Part shown: positions 1 through 10,242 of the stretch, in pieces
Position numbering within the stretch: the first letter of the stretch is position 1
Layout of the letters: each line of letters begins with the position of its first letter
DNA from: Candidatus Equinaster intestinalis
Lineage (GTDB): Bacteria; Bacillota_A; Clostridia; Oscillospirales; Acutalibacteraceae
Reading direction: 5' to 3'
NCBI GenBank assembly: GCA_018065375.1
Contig: JAGHTJ010000188.1
Coordinates: forward strand, 1 to 10,885
DNA: 10,885 nucleotides
Program-made: the position numbers and the translations under genes
The notes under the pieces: generated by a model
Database searches by the model: none
Told to the model about the DNA's origin: nothing
The model's input: only the letters and a program-made list of their open reading frames with translations

Positions 1-4
1 GAAT

Positions 5-763
5 ATGAATATTGCAGTTATCACGGGTGCTTCTTCGGGGCTCGGAACAGAGTACGCCAAGGCAACCGACAAATACTTTGAGGGCATTGACGAAATATGG
101 CTTATCGCCCGCAGAAAAGAGCGGCTCGAAAAGCTGGCGGATACAATTATGCTTCCCTGCCGTATAATTGATATTGACATCACAGACGATAACAGCCTGA
201 ATCATTACAAGGAAATGCTCGAAATTTACGAAGCGAGGGTGCGTCTTCTTATCAACAATGCGGGCTTCGGCAAGCTGGGTGATTTTGAAAAAATTTCCAG
301 GGAGGATAACGCCGGTATGGTAAGGCTTAACTGCGAAGCAGTAACGGTTATTACAAGCATTACCCTGCCCTTTATGAAAAGCGGAGCGCAGATAATAAAC
401 GTAAGCTCGATAGCATCCTTTGTACCCAATACACGTATGGCGGTTTACTGCTCAACAAAGGCATATATAACCAGCTTTTCGAGGGCACTTCGCGGAGAAC
501 TCAAGGAAAGAAGGATAAATGTTTTAGCGGTTTGTCCCGGACCTATGGACACCGAGTTTTTACCCGTTGCGAACATTTACAAGGGTGCCAGCAAAACCTT
601 TGATATGCTTCCCCGCGTAAATCCCGAGCGGGTTGCCAGAAAATCCCTTGAGGCATCTAAAAAGCACCGCGCCGTTTATACCGACCGTGCATTCTACAAA
701 TTTTACAGATTTTTGAGCAAAATAATACCCCACGGTATTATGATGAAGCTGGCAGGTGCTTAA
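5..763 (+). CDS. short-chain dehydrogenase/reductase (SDR), classical type
   Basis: A 252-residue NAD(P)-dependent oxidoreductase of the classical SDR family, probably cytosolic. Visible in order: the Rossmann dinucleotide motif TGASSGLG (residues 7-14), an acidic DID segment near 57, the NNAG motif (84-87), and the catalytic tetrad N109, S135 (in INVSSIAS), Y148 and K152 (YCSTK), followed by the CPGPMDTEF loop typical of the family. The Ser-Tyr spacing of 13 and the overall length are normal, so the protein looks intact. R36-R37 after the second beta strand could favour NADP(H), which is an inference. The substrate cannot be told from sequence. Only four bases lie upstream, so the ribosome binding site and promoter are outside the window and an upstream start cannot be excluded. 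The stop is 3 nt before the next ATG, so the two genes are probably cotranscribed and translationally coupled. Confidence 0.93.
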   Translation: MNIAVITGASSGLGTEYAKATDKYFEGIDEIWLIARRKERLEKLADTIMLPCRIIDIDITDDNSLNHYKEMLEIYEARVRLLINNAGFGKLGDFEKISREDNAGMVRLNCEAVTVITSITLPFMKSGAQIINVSSIASFVPNTRMAVYCSTKAYITSFSRALRGELKERRINVLAVCPGPMDTEFLPVANIYKGASKTFDMLPRVNPERVARKSLEASKKHRAVYTDRAFYKFYRFLSKIIPHGIMMKLAGA

Positions 764-766
764 ATA

Positions 767-1474
767 ATGGACGTTTTTTCCAAAATATTTTTAAGCGGTG
801 CGGCGGTCAATTTATATTTGATTGTTATAGGCGGCCTCATCGGTACTTTCTTCAAAAAGGGCATACCCGAGCGAATTAAAAACGCGCTTTTTATCGGAAT
901 GGGGCTCTGCGTTTTCCTGATAGGTGTAGACGGTATACTCGATAAGGGCGCCAAAATACTCGTAGTAATAATTTCGATGGGGCTGGGCGCTGTTATAGGA
1001 GAGCTTCTCGATTTGGATAAGCAGGTAAACCGTCTCGGAAAGTGGTTTGAAGAAAAGTTTTCGCGCGGTGGAAAAACCGGTAGCTTTGCCGAGGGCTTTG
1101 TAACCTCAACGCTGCTTTTCTGCGTAGGCGCAATGCTTATTGTGGGCTCGATTGAAAGCGGTGTTTCGGGGGACAATTCAACCCTCTACTCAAAATCGGT
1201 GATAGACGGTATCTCCGCCGCCGCTTTGGCTTCCACATTCGGCATCGGTGTAATGTTTTCGGCAGTGCCGGTCGTAGTTTTGGAGGGTGGGCTCACCCTT
1301 TTGGCAACCGTTATCGGGCCGTATTTGAGCAATGATATAGTAACTCAAATGTCGGTTATCGGCTCGCTTTTGATAGTTGCAATTTCGCTTAATATGCTCG
1401 GCATTACAAAAATCAAGGTTATGAACTTTGTGCCGGCGATATTTATACCGATACTGCTTTGCCAGTTTATGTAA
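767..1474 (+). CDS. DUF554 family membrane protein (YdfK/YqgA-like)
   Basis: A 235-residue integral membrane protein of the DUF554 family (Bacillus YdfK, Escherichia coli YqgA), whose transport or signalling role is not established. The sequence has several hydrophobic spans: about residues 10-27, 40-55, 65-82, 110-128, 145-180 and 190-232. They are separated by a short basic and acidic cytosolic-type loop (LDLDKQVNRLGKWFEEKF, about 84-101). The conserved family signatures are visible: a GAVIGELLDLD-type segment, then a stretch reading FCVGAMLIVGSIESGVSGD, then KSVIDGISAAALAS. The length matches the family. The start ATG follows the upstream stop by 3 nt, with only a weak AGGTG-like ribosome site inside the end of the SDR gene, which suggests translational coupling. 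A strong terminator follows directly. The link to the SDR enzyme is positional only, and I infer no common pathway. Confidence 0.9.
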   Translation: MDVFSKIFLSGAAVNLYLIVIGGLIGTFFKKGIPERIKNALFIGMGLCVFLIGVDGILDKGAKILVVIISMGLGAVIGELLDLDKQVNRLGKWFEEKFSRGGKTGSFAEGFVTSTLLFCVGAMLIVGSIESGVSGDNSTLYSKSVIDGISAAALASTFGIGVMFSAVPVVVLEGGLTLLATVIGPYLSNDIVTQMSVIGSLLIVAISLNMLGITKIKVMNFVPAIFIPILLCQFM

Positions 1475-1488
1475 AATATATAAAGATT

Positions 1489-1514
1489 AAAGGAGGTCGA
1501 TGACCTCCTTTTTT
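1489..1514 (+). terminator. intrinsic terminator of the SDR-DUF554 operon
   Basis: A perfect 10-bp stem (AAAGGAGGTC at 1489-1498 against GACCTCCTTT at 1502-1511) with a 3-nt loop (GAT). It is followed by a T tract (1509-1514) and begins 15 nt after the DUF554 stop codon. This is a textbook Rho-independent terminator on the plus strand. The A-rich flank could give some activity on the minus strand as well. Confidence 0.93.
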
Positions 1515-1530
1515 AGTTTCCGCAAATTTA

Positions 1531-1590
1531 TCGGCGAAGCGAATCCCACCACCGCAAGCGGTCCCCCTCCCTTTGGCAAGGGAGGCAAGG
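1531..1590. repeat. palindromic intergenic repeat, first block
   Basis: Non-coding DNA with two compact inverted repeats: ACCGC-AA-GCGGT (1551-1562) and a perfect 8-bp stem CCTCCCTT/AAGGGAGG with a TGGC loop (1566-1585). The sequence style (GCGAAGCGAATCCC, then a CCTCCC palindrome) resembles repetitive palindromic elements that I associate with intergenic regions of Oscillospirales genomes. That assignment is from memory and not verified. No poly-T tract follows on either strand, so it is not an obvious terminator. Confidence 0.55.
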
Positions 1591-1591
1591 T

Positions 1592-1646
1592 TACCGTATG
1601 AATTCATCACACAATGCGGGACGTCGTGGCGCCGTCCCCTACGGTA
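1592..1646. repeat. nested inverted repeat, second block
   Basis: An outer pair TACCGTA (1592-1598) and TACGGTA (1640-1646) encloses an inner pair GGGACG (1618-1623) and CGTCCC (1633-1638), so the 55 bp can fold as one interrupted hairpin. The 11-mer CGTCCCCTACG (1633-1643) recurs exactly at 1747-1757 inside the terminator hairpin next to the regulator gene. This suggests that both come from one repeat family. No reading frame here has coding character. Confidence 0.55.
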
Positions 1647-1658
1647 TCAATTTTATTT

Positions 1659-1724
1659 CATCGTAAAAAATGGGACGATGTGGGTGATTCCCCCCAGTGT
1701 GGGGAAATGTCCGCAAAGCGGACA
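1659..1724. repeat. cluster of three small hairpins, third block
   Basis: Three adjacent inverted repeats: CATCGT/ACGATG (1659-1680, 10-nt loop), TTCCCC/GGGGAA (1688-1706, 7-nt loop), and a perfect 7-bp TGTCCGC/GCGGACA with an AAA loop (1708-1724). Together with the blocks on either side they fill the space between two convergent operons. No gene is supported here. Confidence 0.5.
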
Positions 1725-1752
1725 AAAGGGACGGGCTCGTCAAGCTCGTCCC
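1724..1752 (-). terminator. probable terminator of the V-ATPase/regulator operon
   Basis: Read on the minus strand, this begins 7 nt after the regulator's stop codon. A 10-bp stem (one G-T pair) is formed by GGGACGAGCT and AGCCCGTCCC around a 5-nt loop, directly followed by TTTT (1727-1724). The T run is short, so efficiency may be partial. The hairpin shares the CGTCCCCTACG 11-mer with 1633-1643, so it appears to be a repeat copy serving as terminator. Confidence 0.7.
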
Positions 1753-1759
1753 CTACGAT

Positions 1760-2125
1760 TTATTTATTACTTAAGTGCTTTTTTATTGCCTCAAAAGACT
1801 GATTACTTATATCGTGTTCCATTTTGCAGGCATCGGCGGCGGCGATTTTTTCGGGCACGCCGAGGTTTATCAGTACCTTTGTAAGAATTTGGTGGCGCTC
1901 ATAAATGCGGCTTGCAATTTCGATTCCCACATCGGTCAATGAAAGATGACCCTCTTTGGAAACCTCCACATATCCGCCCTCTTTAAGGAGTGAAATTGCA
2001 CGGCTTACGCTCGGCTTTGAAAAGCCCATATACTCGCCGACATCAATCGCCCGCACGGTATTGCTTTTTTGAGAAAGAACAAGTATTGTTTCGAGATACA
2101 TTTCTCCCGATTCCTGAAGCGGCAT
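1760..2125 (-). CDS. DtxR/MntR-family metal-dependent transcriptional regulator
   Basis: A 121-residue DNA-binding protein. Residues 1-65 form a winged helix-turn-helix (recognition region SKPSVSRAISLLKEGGYVEV), and residues 66-121 match the metal-binding/dimerisation domain. There is no C-terminal SH3-like domain, so the layout is the compact MntR type. Primary metal ligands by comparison with DtxR are M9 (GEMYLE), C100, E103 and H104 (ACKMEH), plus H78 (ERH). The residues equivalent to the DtxR ancillary ligands E83 and H98 are T82 and A96, so that site looks altered. Cys at position 100 is as in DtxR/IdeR rather than the Glu of Bacillus MntR. Fe(II) sensing is possible but unproven. The ATG has a good AAGGAG ribosome site. 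The gene lies 67 nt after the subunit D gene and has no convincing promoter of its own, so it is probably the last gene of the V-ATPase operon. Confidence 0.92.
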   Translation of the reverse strand: MPLQESGEMYLETILVLSQKSNTVRAIDVGEYMGFSKPSVSRAISLLKEGGYVEVSKEGHLSLTDVGIEIASRIYERHQILTKVLINLGVPEKIAAADACKMEHDISNQSFEAIKKHLSNK

Positions 2126-2154
2126 ATTATCACTCCTTTTTATTTTACCATTTT

Positions 2155-2189
2155 CTGAAATCTGAAAACTGAAGGCTGAAAACTGAAAA
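2155..2189. repeat. five tandem 7-bp units
   Basis: Five consecutive heptamers with exact 7-bp period: CTGAAAT, CTGAAAA, CTGAAGG, CTGAAAA, CTGAAAA. On the coding (minus) strand the unit reads TTTTCAG or a one- or two-base variant. The array starts 3 nt after the subunit D stop codon and ends about 30 bp before the regulator ATG. The unit is not self-complementary, so it is not a hairpin. The function is unknown. Confidence 0.85.
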
Positions 2190-2192
2190 CTC

Positions 2193-2843
2193 TTAACTTT
2201 TCTGCCGGTTTTCGTTAATCATCATATCCTTAACCTTCATAAGGCGGCTGGTGGTGCTACGCTCATTTTCATCGAGCTTCATCGTTATATACTTAATATT
2301 TTCCTCATACTGCGGTATCATAACGTGCTCGAGGGCGTTTACCCTTCTGCGGGTCTTTTCGATTTCGTCCGAAAGCAGCTGGCAGGATTTTTCCTTCTCG
2401 GCAAGAGAAAGCATTTTCGGGAAAATATCGGCGAGGGATTTTACCGCACCGTCAAGTTCTCCCGATGTAAAGGCATAGCCGTAGGAATAAACATCGTTTT
2501 CGCCGCCCGAAGCAAACTGTGTTTCAAATTCGGGTATAACAACACTCATTACGTTTTTACGTTTTACTGTTAGAGACACCCTCTGTTTAGGCAAAAGCAA
2601 CGCCGTTTGCAAAACTTCCTTTTGCATTACCGAGCCCGCTACAGCCATATCGGCGTTAGCCTTATTTATAGCCGCCTCAACCTCAAGGCGCAAATCAAGG
2701 TTTTCCTTTACCATATCCATAAACTGCCGCATAAGCTCATCGCGTTTATCCTTAAGCAGTTTATGTCCCTTGCGCGCCGTGGCAAGCTTTCGCTTTAAAT
2801 TCGTAAGCTCCATACGGGTTGCATTAACCTGTTTTTTCGGCAT
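2193..2843 (-). CDS. ntpD: V-type ATP synthase subunit D (central rotor shaft)
   Basis: A 216-residue coiled-coil protein that forms the rotating shaft inside the A3B3 head of the V1 domain, paired with subunit F. The N-terminus (MPKKQVNATRMELTNLKRKL) is the family signature. It is followed by a long basic and acidic helix to about residue 70, a central variable part (about 75-140), and a second long helix with RRRVNALEHVMIP near 165-180. This gives the usual antiparallel coiled-coil pair. I place the start at the ATG at 2843 because AGAGAGG lies 8 nt upstream. A GTG nine bases earlier overlaps that ribosome site and would only add three residues. The gene follows subunit B after 33 nt, the largest gap between subunit genes apart from the disturbed start of the subunit I gene. 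No damage is visible. Confidence 0.95.
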   Translation of the reverse strand: MPKKQVNATRMELTNLKRKLATARKGHKLLKDKRDELMRQFMDMVKENLDLRLEVEAAINKANADMAVAGSVMQKEVLQTALLLPKQRVSLTVKRKNVMSVVIPEFETQFASGGENDVYSYGYAFTSGELDGAVKSLADIFPKMLSLAEKEKSCQLLSDEIEKTRRRVNALEHVMIPQYEENIKYITMKLDENERSTTSRLMKVKDMMINENRQKS

Positions 2844-2876
2844 TGTTTTCACCTCTCTTTCATTTATTTTTTAGCT

Positions 2877-4250
2877 TCAGATAGTATCGTAAAATTCGGC
2901 AAGATATTCTTCGCTTATTCTCTTAAGCTCGCTCCTCGGCAGAATTTTAAGAAGCTTCCAACCAATTGATAGGGTATCCTCTATGCTTCGGTCGTTTTCA
3001 TAGCCTTGAGACACATACTCGTTTTCGAAGGCATCTGCAAACTTTGCATAAAGCTTATCTATATCGGTAAGGGCTGATTCGCCGAGTATTACCATAAGCT
3101 CCTTTGCCTCTTTACCCCTGGCATAGGCAGAGAAAAGCTGATTCATTGTGTTTGAATGGTCTTTTCTCGTTTTACCCTCGCCTATTCCCTTATCCTTAAG
3201 GCGGGAAAGTGACGGCAAAACATCAATCGGCGGTGTTATTCCCTTACGGTAAAGCTCGCGCGACAAAATAATCTGACCCTCGGTAATATATCCGGTAAGG
3301 TCGGGTATCGGGTGGGTTTTATCGTCCTCGGGCATGGTTAAAATCGGTATCATGGTGATACTGCCCGCCGAACCCTTTTGTCTGCCGGCGCGCTCATATA
3401 TTGCCGCCAAATCGGTATACATATATCCCGGATAACCTCTTCTGCCCGGAACCTCTTTTCTCGCCGCCGAAACCTCACGCAAGGCATCTGCATAGTTTGT
3501 TATATCGGTTAAAATTACGAGAACGTGCATTCCCTTATCGAATGCAAGATACTCCGCGGCGGTAAGCGCCATTTTAGGAGTTGCTATTCGCTCGATTGCC
3601 GGGTCGTTGGCAAGGTTTACGAAAAGCACGGTACGGTCCAACGCACCTGTTTCCCTGAAGCTCTCAACAAAATAATTCGATTCTTCAAAGGTTATACCCA
3701 TTGCCGCAAAAACTACGGCGAATTTTTCGTCCGTACCCCTTACCTTTGCCTGCCTTGCTATCTGGGCGGCAAGGTTGGCGTGCGGCAGACCGCTCGCCGA
3801 AAATATCGGAAGCTTCTGACCGCGGACGAGGGTATTCAGTCCGTCAATCGCAGAAATGCCGGTTTGTATGAATTCCTGCGGATAGAGTCTCGCCGCCGGG
3901 TTTATCGGCGTACCGTTTACGTCCATACGCTTTTCGGGAATAATTTCGGGGCCATCGTCAATAGGTCTGCCGAGTCCGTCAAAAACTCTGCCGAGCATAT
4001 CGGAGGATACGCCGAGCTCCATTTGTCTGCCGGTGAAACGCACCTTACTGTTGGCAAGGTTTATTCCGGCGGAATTCTCAAAAAGCTGTACGAGGGCATT
4101 TGTACCGTCAATCTCCAGCACCCTGCAACGGCGCTTTTCGCCGTTTTCAAGCTCAATTTCACCGAGCTCGTTAAAGGCAACGTTTTCAACCTCGCGCACA
4201 AGCATAAGAGGGCCTGCCACTTCTTCTATTGTTCTGTATTCCTTCGGCAT
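2877..4250 (-). CDS. ntpB: V-type ATP synthase subunit B (non-catalytic head subunit)
   Basis: A 457-residue subunit that alternates with A in the hexameric V1 head. As expected for B, the Walker A position carries the degenerate [10 protein letters not shown] (151-160) instead of a GKT loop, so it is regulatory rather than catalytic. Other family marks are a beta-barrel N-terminus ([19 protein letters not shown]), the [14 protein letters not shown] segment (269-282), and [15 protein letters not shown]. The arginine at 350 in the latter falls at the residue number I recall for the E. hirae NtpB arginine finger, which completes the active site of A. The length is normal. The start ATG has AGGAGGG 6 nt upstream. 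This ribosome site begins within the stop codon of the subunit A gene, and the gap between the genes is 11 nt. Confidence 0.97.
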   Translation of the reverse strand: MPKEYRTIEEVAGPLMLVREVENVAFNELGEIELENGEKRRCRVLEIDGTNALVQLFENSAGINLANSKVRFTGRQMELGVSSDMLGRVFDGLGRPIDDGPEIIPEKRMDVNGTPINPAARLYPQEFIQTGISAIDGLNTLVRGQKLPIFSASGLPHANLAAQIARQAKVRGTDEKFAVVFAAMGITFEESNYFVESFRETGALDRTVLFVNLANDPAIERIATPKMALTAAEYLAFDKGMHVLVILTDITNYADALREVSAARKEVPGRRGYPGYMYTDLAAIYERAGRQKGSAGSITMIPILTMPEDDKTHPIPDLTGYITEGQIILSRELYRKGITPPIDVLPSLSRLKDKGIGEGKTRKDHSNTMNQLFSAYARGKEAKELMVILGESALTDIDKLYAKFADAFENEYVSQGYENDRSIEDTLSIGWKLLKILPRSELKRISEEYLAEFYDTI

Positions 4251-4261
4251 AGTTTTCCCTC

Positions 4262-6013
4262 CTATTTCGCGTTATTGATTTCAAGGGTAATCTGATTTAT
4301 TATTCCCTCAAATTCCGTATCAATTTTTGATTCTTCAACATATTTGAAACGTCCGATTTTTTCCCTTACCGGCAAGCCGACTACGGTTTCTATATATGCA
4401 CCGTCATTTATTGCATTTTCTGCGCTGTCGTTAAAGAAAAGTATGAGCTTCATCATCAAAAGCTGTTTTTTAAGGGAGGTATAGGTATCTACCTCGTGGA
4501 ATGCAAGCTGATGCAGGAAATCTTCCCTTATTGACCTTGCGGTTTCCATTGTAAGGCGGTCATTCGGAGAAAGCGCGTCCATTCCGACAAGCTTTACTAT
4601 TTCCTCAAGCTCTGCCTCCTGCTGTAGTATGCGCATAAATCTGCCTCGCAGTTTCATCCAATCCTTATCAACATTTTCCTCATACCAGTTGCCGAGCAAA
4701 TCGAGATAAAGCGAATAGCTGGTAAGCCAGTTTATTGCAGGAAAATGTCTCTTATACGCAAGGGAAGAATCGAGTCCCCAGAAAACCTTTACAATACGAA
4801 GCGTTGCCTGTGACACCGGTTCGGAAATATCACCGCCCGGAGGAGATACCGCGCCGATTACCGAGAGCGCGCCCTCTCTTTTATCGCTACCCTTGGCTAT
4901 TACTCTGCCCGCCCGCTCATAGAACTGTGCAAGACGGCTTCCAAGATATGCGGGATAACCCTCCTCGCCCGGCATTTCTTCGAGTCTGCCAGACATTTCA
5001 CGCAACGCCTCCGCCCAACGCGAGGTTGAATCTGCCATAAGTGCTACAGAGTATCCCATATCTCTGAAATATTCGGCTATTGTAATGCCGGTATAAATTG
5101 AAGCCTCTCTTGCGGCAACCGGCATATCGGAGGTATTTGCGATAAGAACGGTTCTTTCCATAAGGGATTTACCGGTGTGGGGGTCGATAAGCTCGGGAAA
5201 CTCGTTCAAAACATCGGTCATTTCATTACCGCGTTCACCACAGCCTATATAAACTACTATATCGGCTTCCGCCCACTTTGCAAGCTGATGCTGGGTTACG
5301 GTTTTACCCGAACCGAAAGGTCCCGGAATTGCCGCTACGCCGCCCTTGGCTATCGGGAACATACAGTCTATTACCCTTTGCCCCGTAACAAGCGGTTTAT
5401 CGGGAGAAAGCTTTTTGGCATAGGGTCTTCCCCTTCTTACCGGCCAATACTGCATAAGGGTTATTTCCTTTTCGCCCTTATCGGTTTCAACAACACAAAC
5501 CGTATCGGTTACGGTAAATTCTCCGTTTTCTATTTTCTTTACGGTACCGAATACACCTACAGGTACCATAATTTTATGCAAAACTATTTCGGTTTCGGCA
5601 ACGGTTCCTATTATATCCCCCTCGCCTACCGTATCGCCTACATTAACGCAGGAATTAAAGCTCCACTTCTTTTCGCGATTTAAGGAGGGCACCTCAACAC
5701 CTCTTTTGAGGTTATTTCCTGCAACCGCCATAATGGCATCGAGCGGACGCTGAATACCGTCAAAAATACTGCCGATAAGTCCGGGGCCGAGCTCCACGCT
5801 CATCGGTCTGCCGGTAGACTCAACCGCCTCACCGGTACCGAGTCCCGAGGTTTCCTCATAAACCTGAACCGAAGCCCTATCACCGTGCATCTCTATTATT
5901 TCGCCGATTAAGTGCTGATTACTTACCCGCACAACATCGAACATATTGGCATCTCTCATACCCTCGGCAATTACCAGGGGTCCCGACACCTTAACAATAG
6001 TTCCTTTACTCAT
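4262..6013 (-). CDS. ntpA: V-type ATP synthase subunit A (catalytic)
   Basis: The catalytic subunit of the V1 head, 583 residues, which hydrolyses or makes ATP. It has an N-terminal barrel ([17 protein letters not shown]), the A-subunit-specific bulge domain (about 110-190), a nucleotide-binding core with intact Walker A GPFGSGKT (about 231-238), the catalytic GER motif in [11 protein letters not shown] (about 256-266), a Walker B-like [18 protein letters not shown] stretch, and a helical C-terminal domain. The length matches the family. Two ATGs are adjacent (6016 and 6013). I chose the second because AGGAGG is then 6 nt away rather than 3, and because it gives the usual MSKGTI start. The subunit F stop TGA overlaps these ATGs, so translation is very likely coupled. 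Confidence 0.97.
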   Translation of the reverse strand: MSKGTIVKVSGPLVIAEGMRDANMFDVVRVSNQHLIGEIIEMHGDRASVQVYEETSGLGTGEAVESTGRPMSVELGPGLIGSIFDGIQRPLDAIMAVAGNNLKRGVEVPSLNREKKWSFNSCVNVGDTVGEGDIIGTVAETEIVLHKIMVPVGVFGTVKKIENGEFTVTDTVCVVETDKGEKEITLMQYWPVRRGRPYAKKLSPDKPLVTGQRVIDCMFPIAKGGVAAIPGPFGSGKTVTQHQLAKWAEADIVVYIGCGERGNEMTDVLNEFPELIDPHTGKSLMERTVLIANTSDMPVAAREASIYTGITIAEYFRDMGYSVALMADSTSRWAEALREMSGRLEEMPGEEGYPAYLGSRLAQFYERAGRVIAKGSDKREGALSVIGAVSPPGGDISEPVSQATLRIVKVFWGLDSSLAYKRHFPAINWLTSYSLYLDLLGNWYEENVDKDWMKLRGRFMRILQQEAELEEIVKLVGMDALSPNDRLTMETARSIREDFLHQLAFHEVDTYTSLKKQLLMMKLILFFNDSAENAINDGAYIETVVGLPVREKIGRFKYVEESKIDTEFEGIINQITLEINNAK

Positions 6014-6327
6014 CATTTTCCTCCTAATATATCAGAGCCTACCGCTTTTTCAACCGATTTATGAATACCTGCAACGCCGAGCCCCGTATTGCCCGATATG
6101 GCGGGAATTAGAATAATCGCGGGAATCTGCCGTTCCTTAAAGCTTTCTATCTGCTCCTCGGCGCCGAGCGCCACATTTTCGGTAACATAGATTATCGCGT
6201 ATTTTTCCTTGGCTAACTTTTCTATAAGTGCTCCGACATTTTCGCGGTCGGTCTCAAAAACCGACAAGCCGAGTGCGGCATAACCGTAAATGCTTTCTCT
6301 ATCGCCCAAAACTGCGATTTTATACAT
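6013..6327 (-). CDS. ntpG: V-type ATP synthase subunit F (central stalk)
   Basis: A 104-residue central-stalk protein equal to the archaeal/bacterial F subunit, called NtpG in E. hirae. It binds D and turns with the rotor. Visible features are the opening [20 protein letters not shown], the [11 protein letters not shown] strand-turn (about 47-57), [16 protein letters not shown] (about 69-84), and the C-terminal [13 protein letters not shown] helix. Together they match the small alpha/beta fold of the family at full length. The gene overlaps subunit C by 8 nt and has only a weak ribosome site, so its translation probably depends on ribosomes finishing C. Its own stop overlaps the start of subunit A. 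The symbol follows E. hirae naming; other schemes use atpF or ntpF. Confidence 0.95.
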   Translation of the reverse strand: MYKIAVLGDRESIYGYAALGLSVFETDRENVGALIEKLAKEKYAIIYVTENVALGAEEQIESFKERQIPAIILIPAISGNTGLGVAGIHKSVEKAVGSDILGGK

Positions 6328-7279
6328 TTATTTCTCGCACCCTTTCTGATATTTTTTCGGGACCGAGTCCCATATTCTTACAGGTAATGATTATCCTGAT
6401 ATTCTTGATTTCGGCTGTTTTTTTCCAATAATAGGCTATTATCGGGTCTATACCGAATGCCGAAAATGAAGAATCGGCTACAGCCTGCGCCACAAGCTCT
6501 TCCGAAACCTTTTCGAGCTCGCTTATCCCGGCAGACAGCGCCTGCGCCAATTCGGGATAGGCTTCTTCCGCTACGCTTAAAACCTCTGCGCTTCCCTTTG
6601 CCGCCGCTCTTGCCAGCTTTTCCTTATTAAGCTGTGTACCCGAAGAGAGAGCCTCCTCAAAAAATTCATATTTTTTCAGAGCTTCGGCTCCGCGAAAAGC
6701 AATCTTTATGTTTGCCGCCGCCGCAGTTATCTCGGCATATTTTTGCGCCAAAACGCTTCCGCTTTCAGCCGCATTATCCATAAGAGCGCCCAGAGTATAG
6801 CGGTCAATAACCGTATCTACCGCCTGGCCGTCATTATATTTTGCAAGGCTTTCAAACGCCGATTTTGCCGCCTGCTTCATATAATCGGGAAGATTATCGA
6901 AGTTTCTGCCCGATATATCTTTATAAAGGTTCTCCAAATCGAGCGATGTGGGACGTATATAATATTCCTGCGGGTCGCTTCCCGATGCCGCCGTTTTTAT
7001 TGCCGCCTTAAGATTATGAAAATCGTTTCCCAGTATAAAAACCTTAAAAGCGGGATTATCCTCTGCCAACTCACTTACCGTTTCGAAGGTAGCGGAAAGC
7101 TCATTTTCAAGCATTTCGTCCGGCGTTGAAGAGGTGTTCCAGCCCTTTGAAGAAAGAAAGGACATTATTTCATCAACCGTTACCGCATTTATCAGAGAAT
7201 CGGTTTGGGGTTTGGTAAGCAGATTATTTTCAAGCTGTTTCACCTTTGCTACCGCAAAGGCATAATCTGTATCTTTCAT
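6320..7279 (-). CDS. ntpC: V-type ATP synthase subunit C (rotor-ring adaptor)
   Basis: A 319-residue, almost all-helical subunit of the AC39/d-subunit family. It caps the membrane K ring and joins it to the D-F shaft. The start MKDTDYAFAVAKVKQLENNLL is the family signature. Further on, FILGNDFHNLKAAIK and the C-terminal EIKNIRIIITCKNMGLGPEKI are conserved features. I chose the ATG at 7279, which has AGGAG 7 nt upstream. A GTG 15 nt earlier overlaps the subunit E stop and would add five residues not expected in the family. The gap to E is 11 nt, and the 3' end overlaps subunit F by 8 nt. Confidence 0.95.
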   Translation of the reverse strand: MKDTDYAFAVAKVKQLENNLLTKPQTDSLINAVTVDEIMSFLSSKGWNTSSTPDEMLENELSATFETVSELAEDNPAFKVFILGNDFHNLKAAIKTAASGSDPQEYYIRPTSLDLENLYKDISGRNFDNLPDYMKQAAKSAFESLAKYNDGQAVDTVIDRYTLGALMDNAAESGSVLAQKYAEITAAAANIKIAFRGAEALKKYEFFEEALSSGTQLNKEKLARAAAKGSAEVLSVAEEAYPELAQALSAGISELEKVSEELVAQAVADSSFSAFGIDPIIAYYWKKTAEIKNIRIIITCKNMGLGPEKISERVREINV

Positions 7280-7290
7280 ACGAAAACTCC

Positions 7291-7875
7291 TCACTCTCCG
7301 AAAAGCTTTTCTGCAATTTTATCCTTAAGAGAATCCTGCATATCGCTTATCAGCGCATCTATACTGCAATTTTCTTCAATATCACCGAATTTGAGAATAA
7401 AGCCGTTATCAAAATCGGCGGTTTTATCAGAAAAGGTTACGGGGTATTTTACTTCGGCGTTTAAGCTCTGCAAAAAGCCCTCGGGAACCCTCGCGGCATC
7501 TTTTTTGCCGAAAATAACAACTCCGTTTTCGTTTTCAGCATATCTTTTTACAAGGCGTTTTATAAAATCAAAATACTCGTTATCCGGAAGCTTTAAAACG
7601 GTTTCCTTAAGCTGACCGATAACCTCGTAAATTGCTTCAACCTTTGCGGAAAGCAGAGCCTTTGCGTCTAAAGCGGTATTTGCGCATTCGGCGTTTACAA
7701 GGTTTTGCTCGCACCTTTTATTTGCCGCGGCTACAATATTTTGATATTCTTCATCGGCATTTATTTGAGCCTCTTGCATTATTTTATCCGCTTTTTCCTT
7801 TGCCGCAGATAAAATATTCTGCTCTTCAAGCGCCGCCTCCTCATTTATCGAGGAAATAATTTTTTCAAGTCCCAT
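7291..7875 (-). CDS. ntpE: V-type ATP synthase subunit E (peripheral stalk)
   Basis: A 194-residue peripheral-stalk protein that pairs with the small H-type subunit to hold the head against rotation. The N-terminal half (to about residue 85) is an alanine/glutamate/lysine-rich coiled coil. The C-terminal half is a compact alpha/beta domain with the strand VVIFGKKDA, a GFILKFGDIEENCSIDALI segment, and a final helix LKDKIAEKLFG, which match the family. The start at 7875 (MGLEKI) has AAGGTGG 8 nt upstream. A TTG at 7899 in the same frame would overlap subunit K and lacks a better ribosome site. Little more can be read, since stalk subunits diverge quickly. Confidence 0.93.
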   Translation of the reverse strand: MGLEKIISSINEEAALEEQNILSAAKEKADKIMQEAQINADEEYQNIVAAANKRCEQNLVNAECANTALDAKALLSAKVEAIYEVIGQLKETVLKLPDNEYFDFIKRLVKRYAENENGVVIFGKKDAARVPEGFLQSLNAEVKYPVTFSDKTADFDNGFILKFGDIEENCSIDALISDMQDSLKDKIAEKLFGE

Positions 7876-7888
7876 ACCGGACACCACC

Positions 7889-10242
<2,354 letters not shown>

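Noticed and set aside
1573..1884. Short plus-strand open frames across the intergenic repeats
   Set aside because: They run through inverted repeats and into the antisense of the regulator, and the translation is Arg-rich without family features.
2142..2170. A separate promoter for the regulator (TAAAAT at 2147-2142)
   Set aside because: There is no credible -35 box at the right distance (AGTTTT only), and transcription would start inside the ribosome binding site.
2155..2189. CRISPR-like array
   Set aside because: The units are only 7 bp with no spacers between them, so this is a simple tandem repeat.
3525..4295. A 256-codon open frame on the plus strand opposite subunit B
   Set aside because: It lies fully antisense to strongly conserved ntpB, has no ribosome site of note, and its product is a low-complexity mix with no recognisable motif. 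It is a by-product of codon bias.
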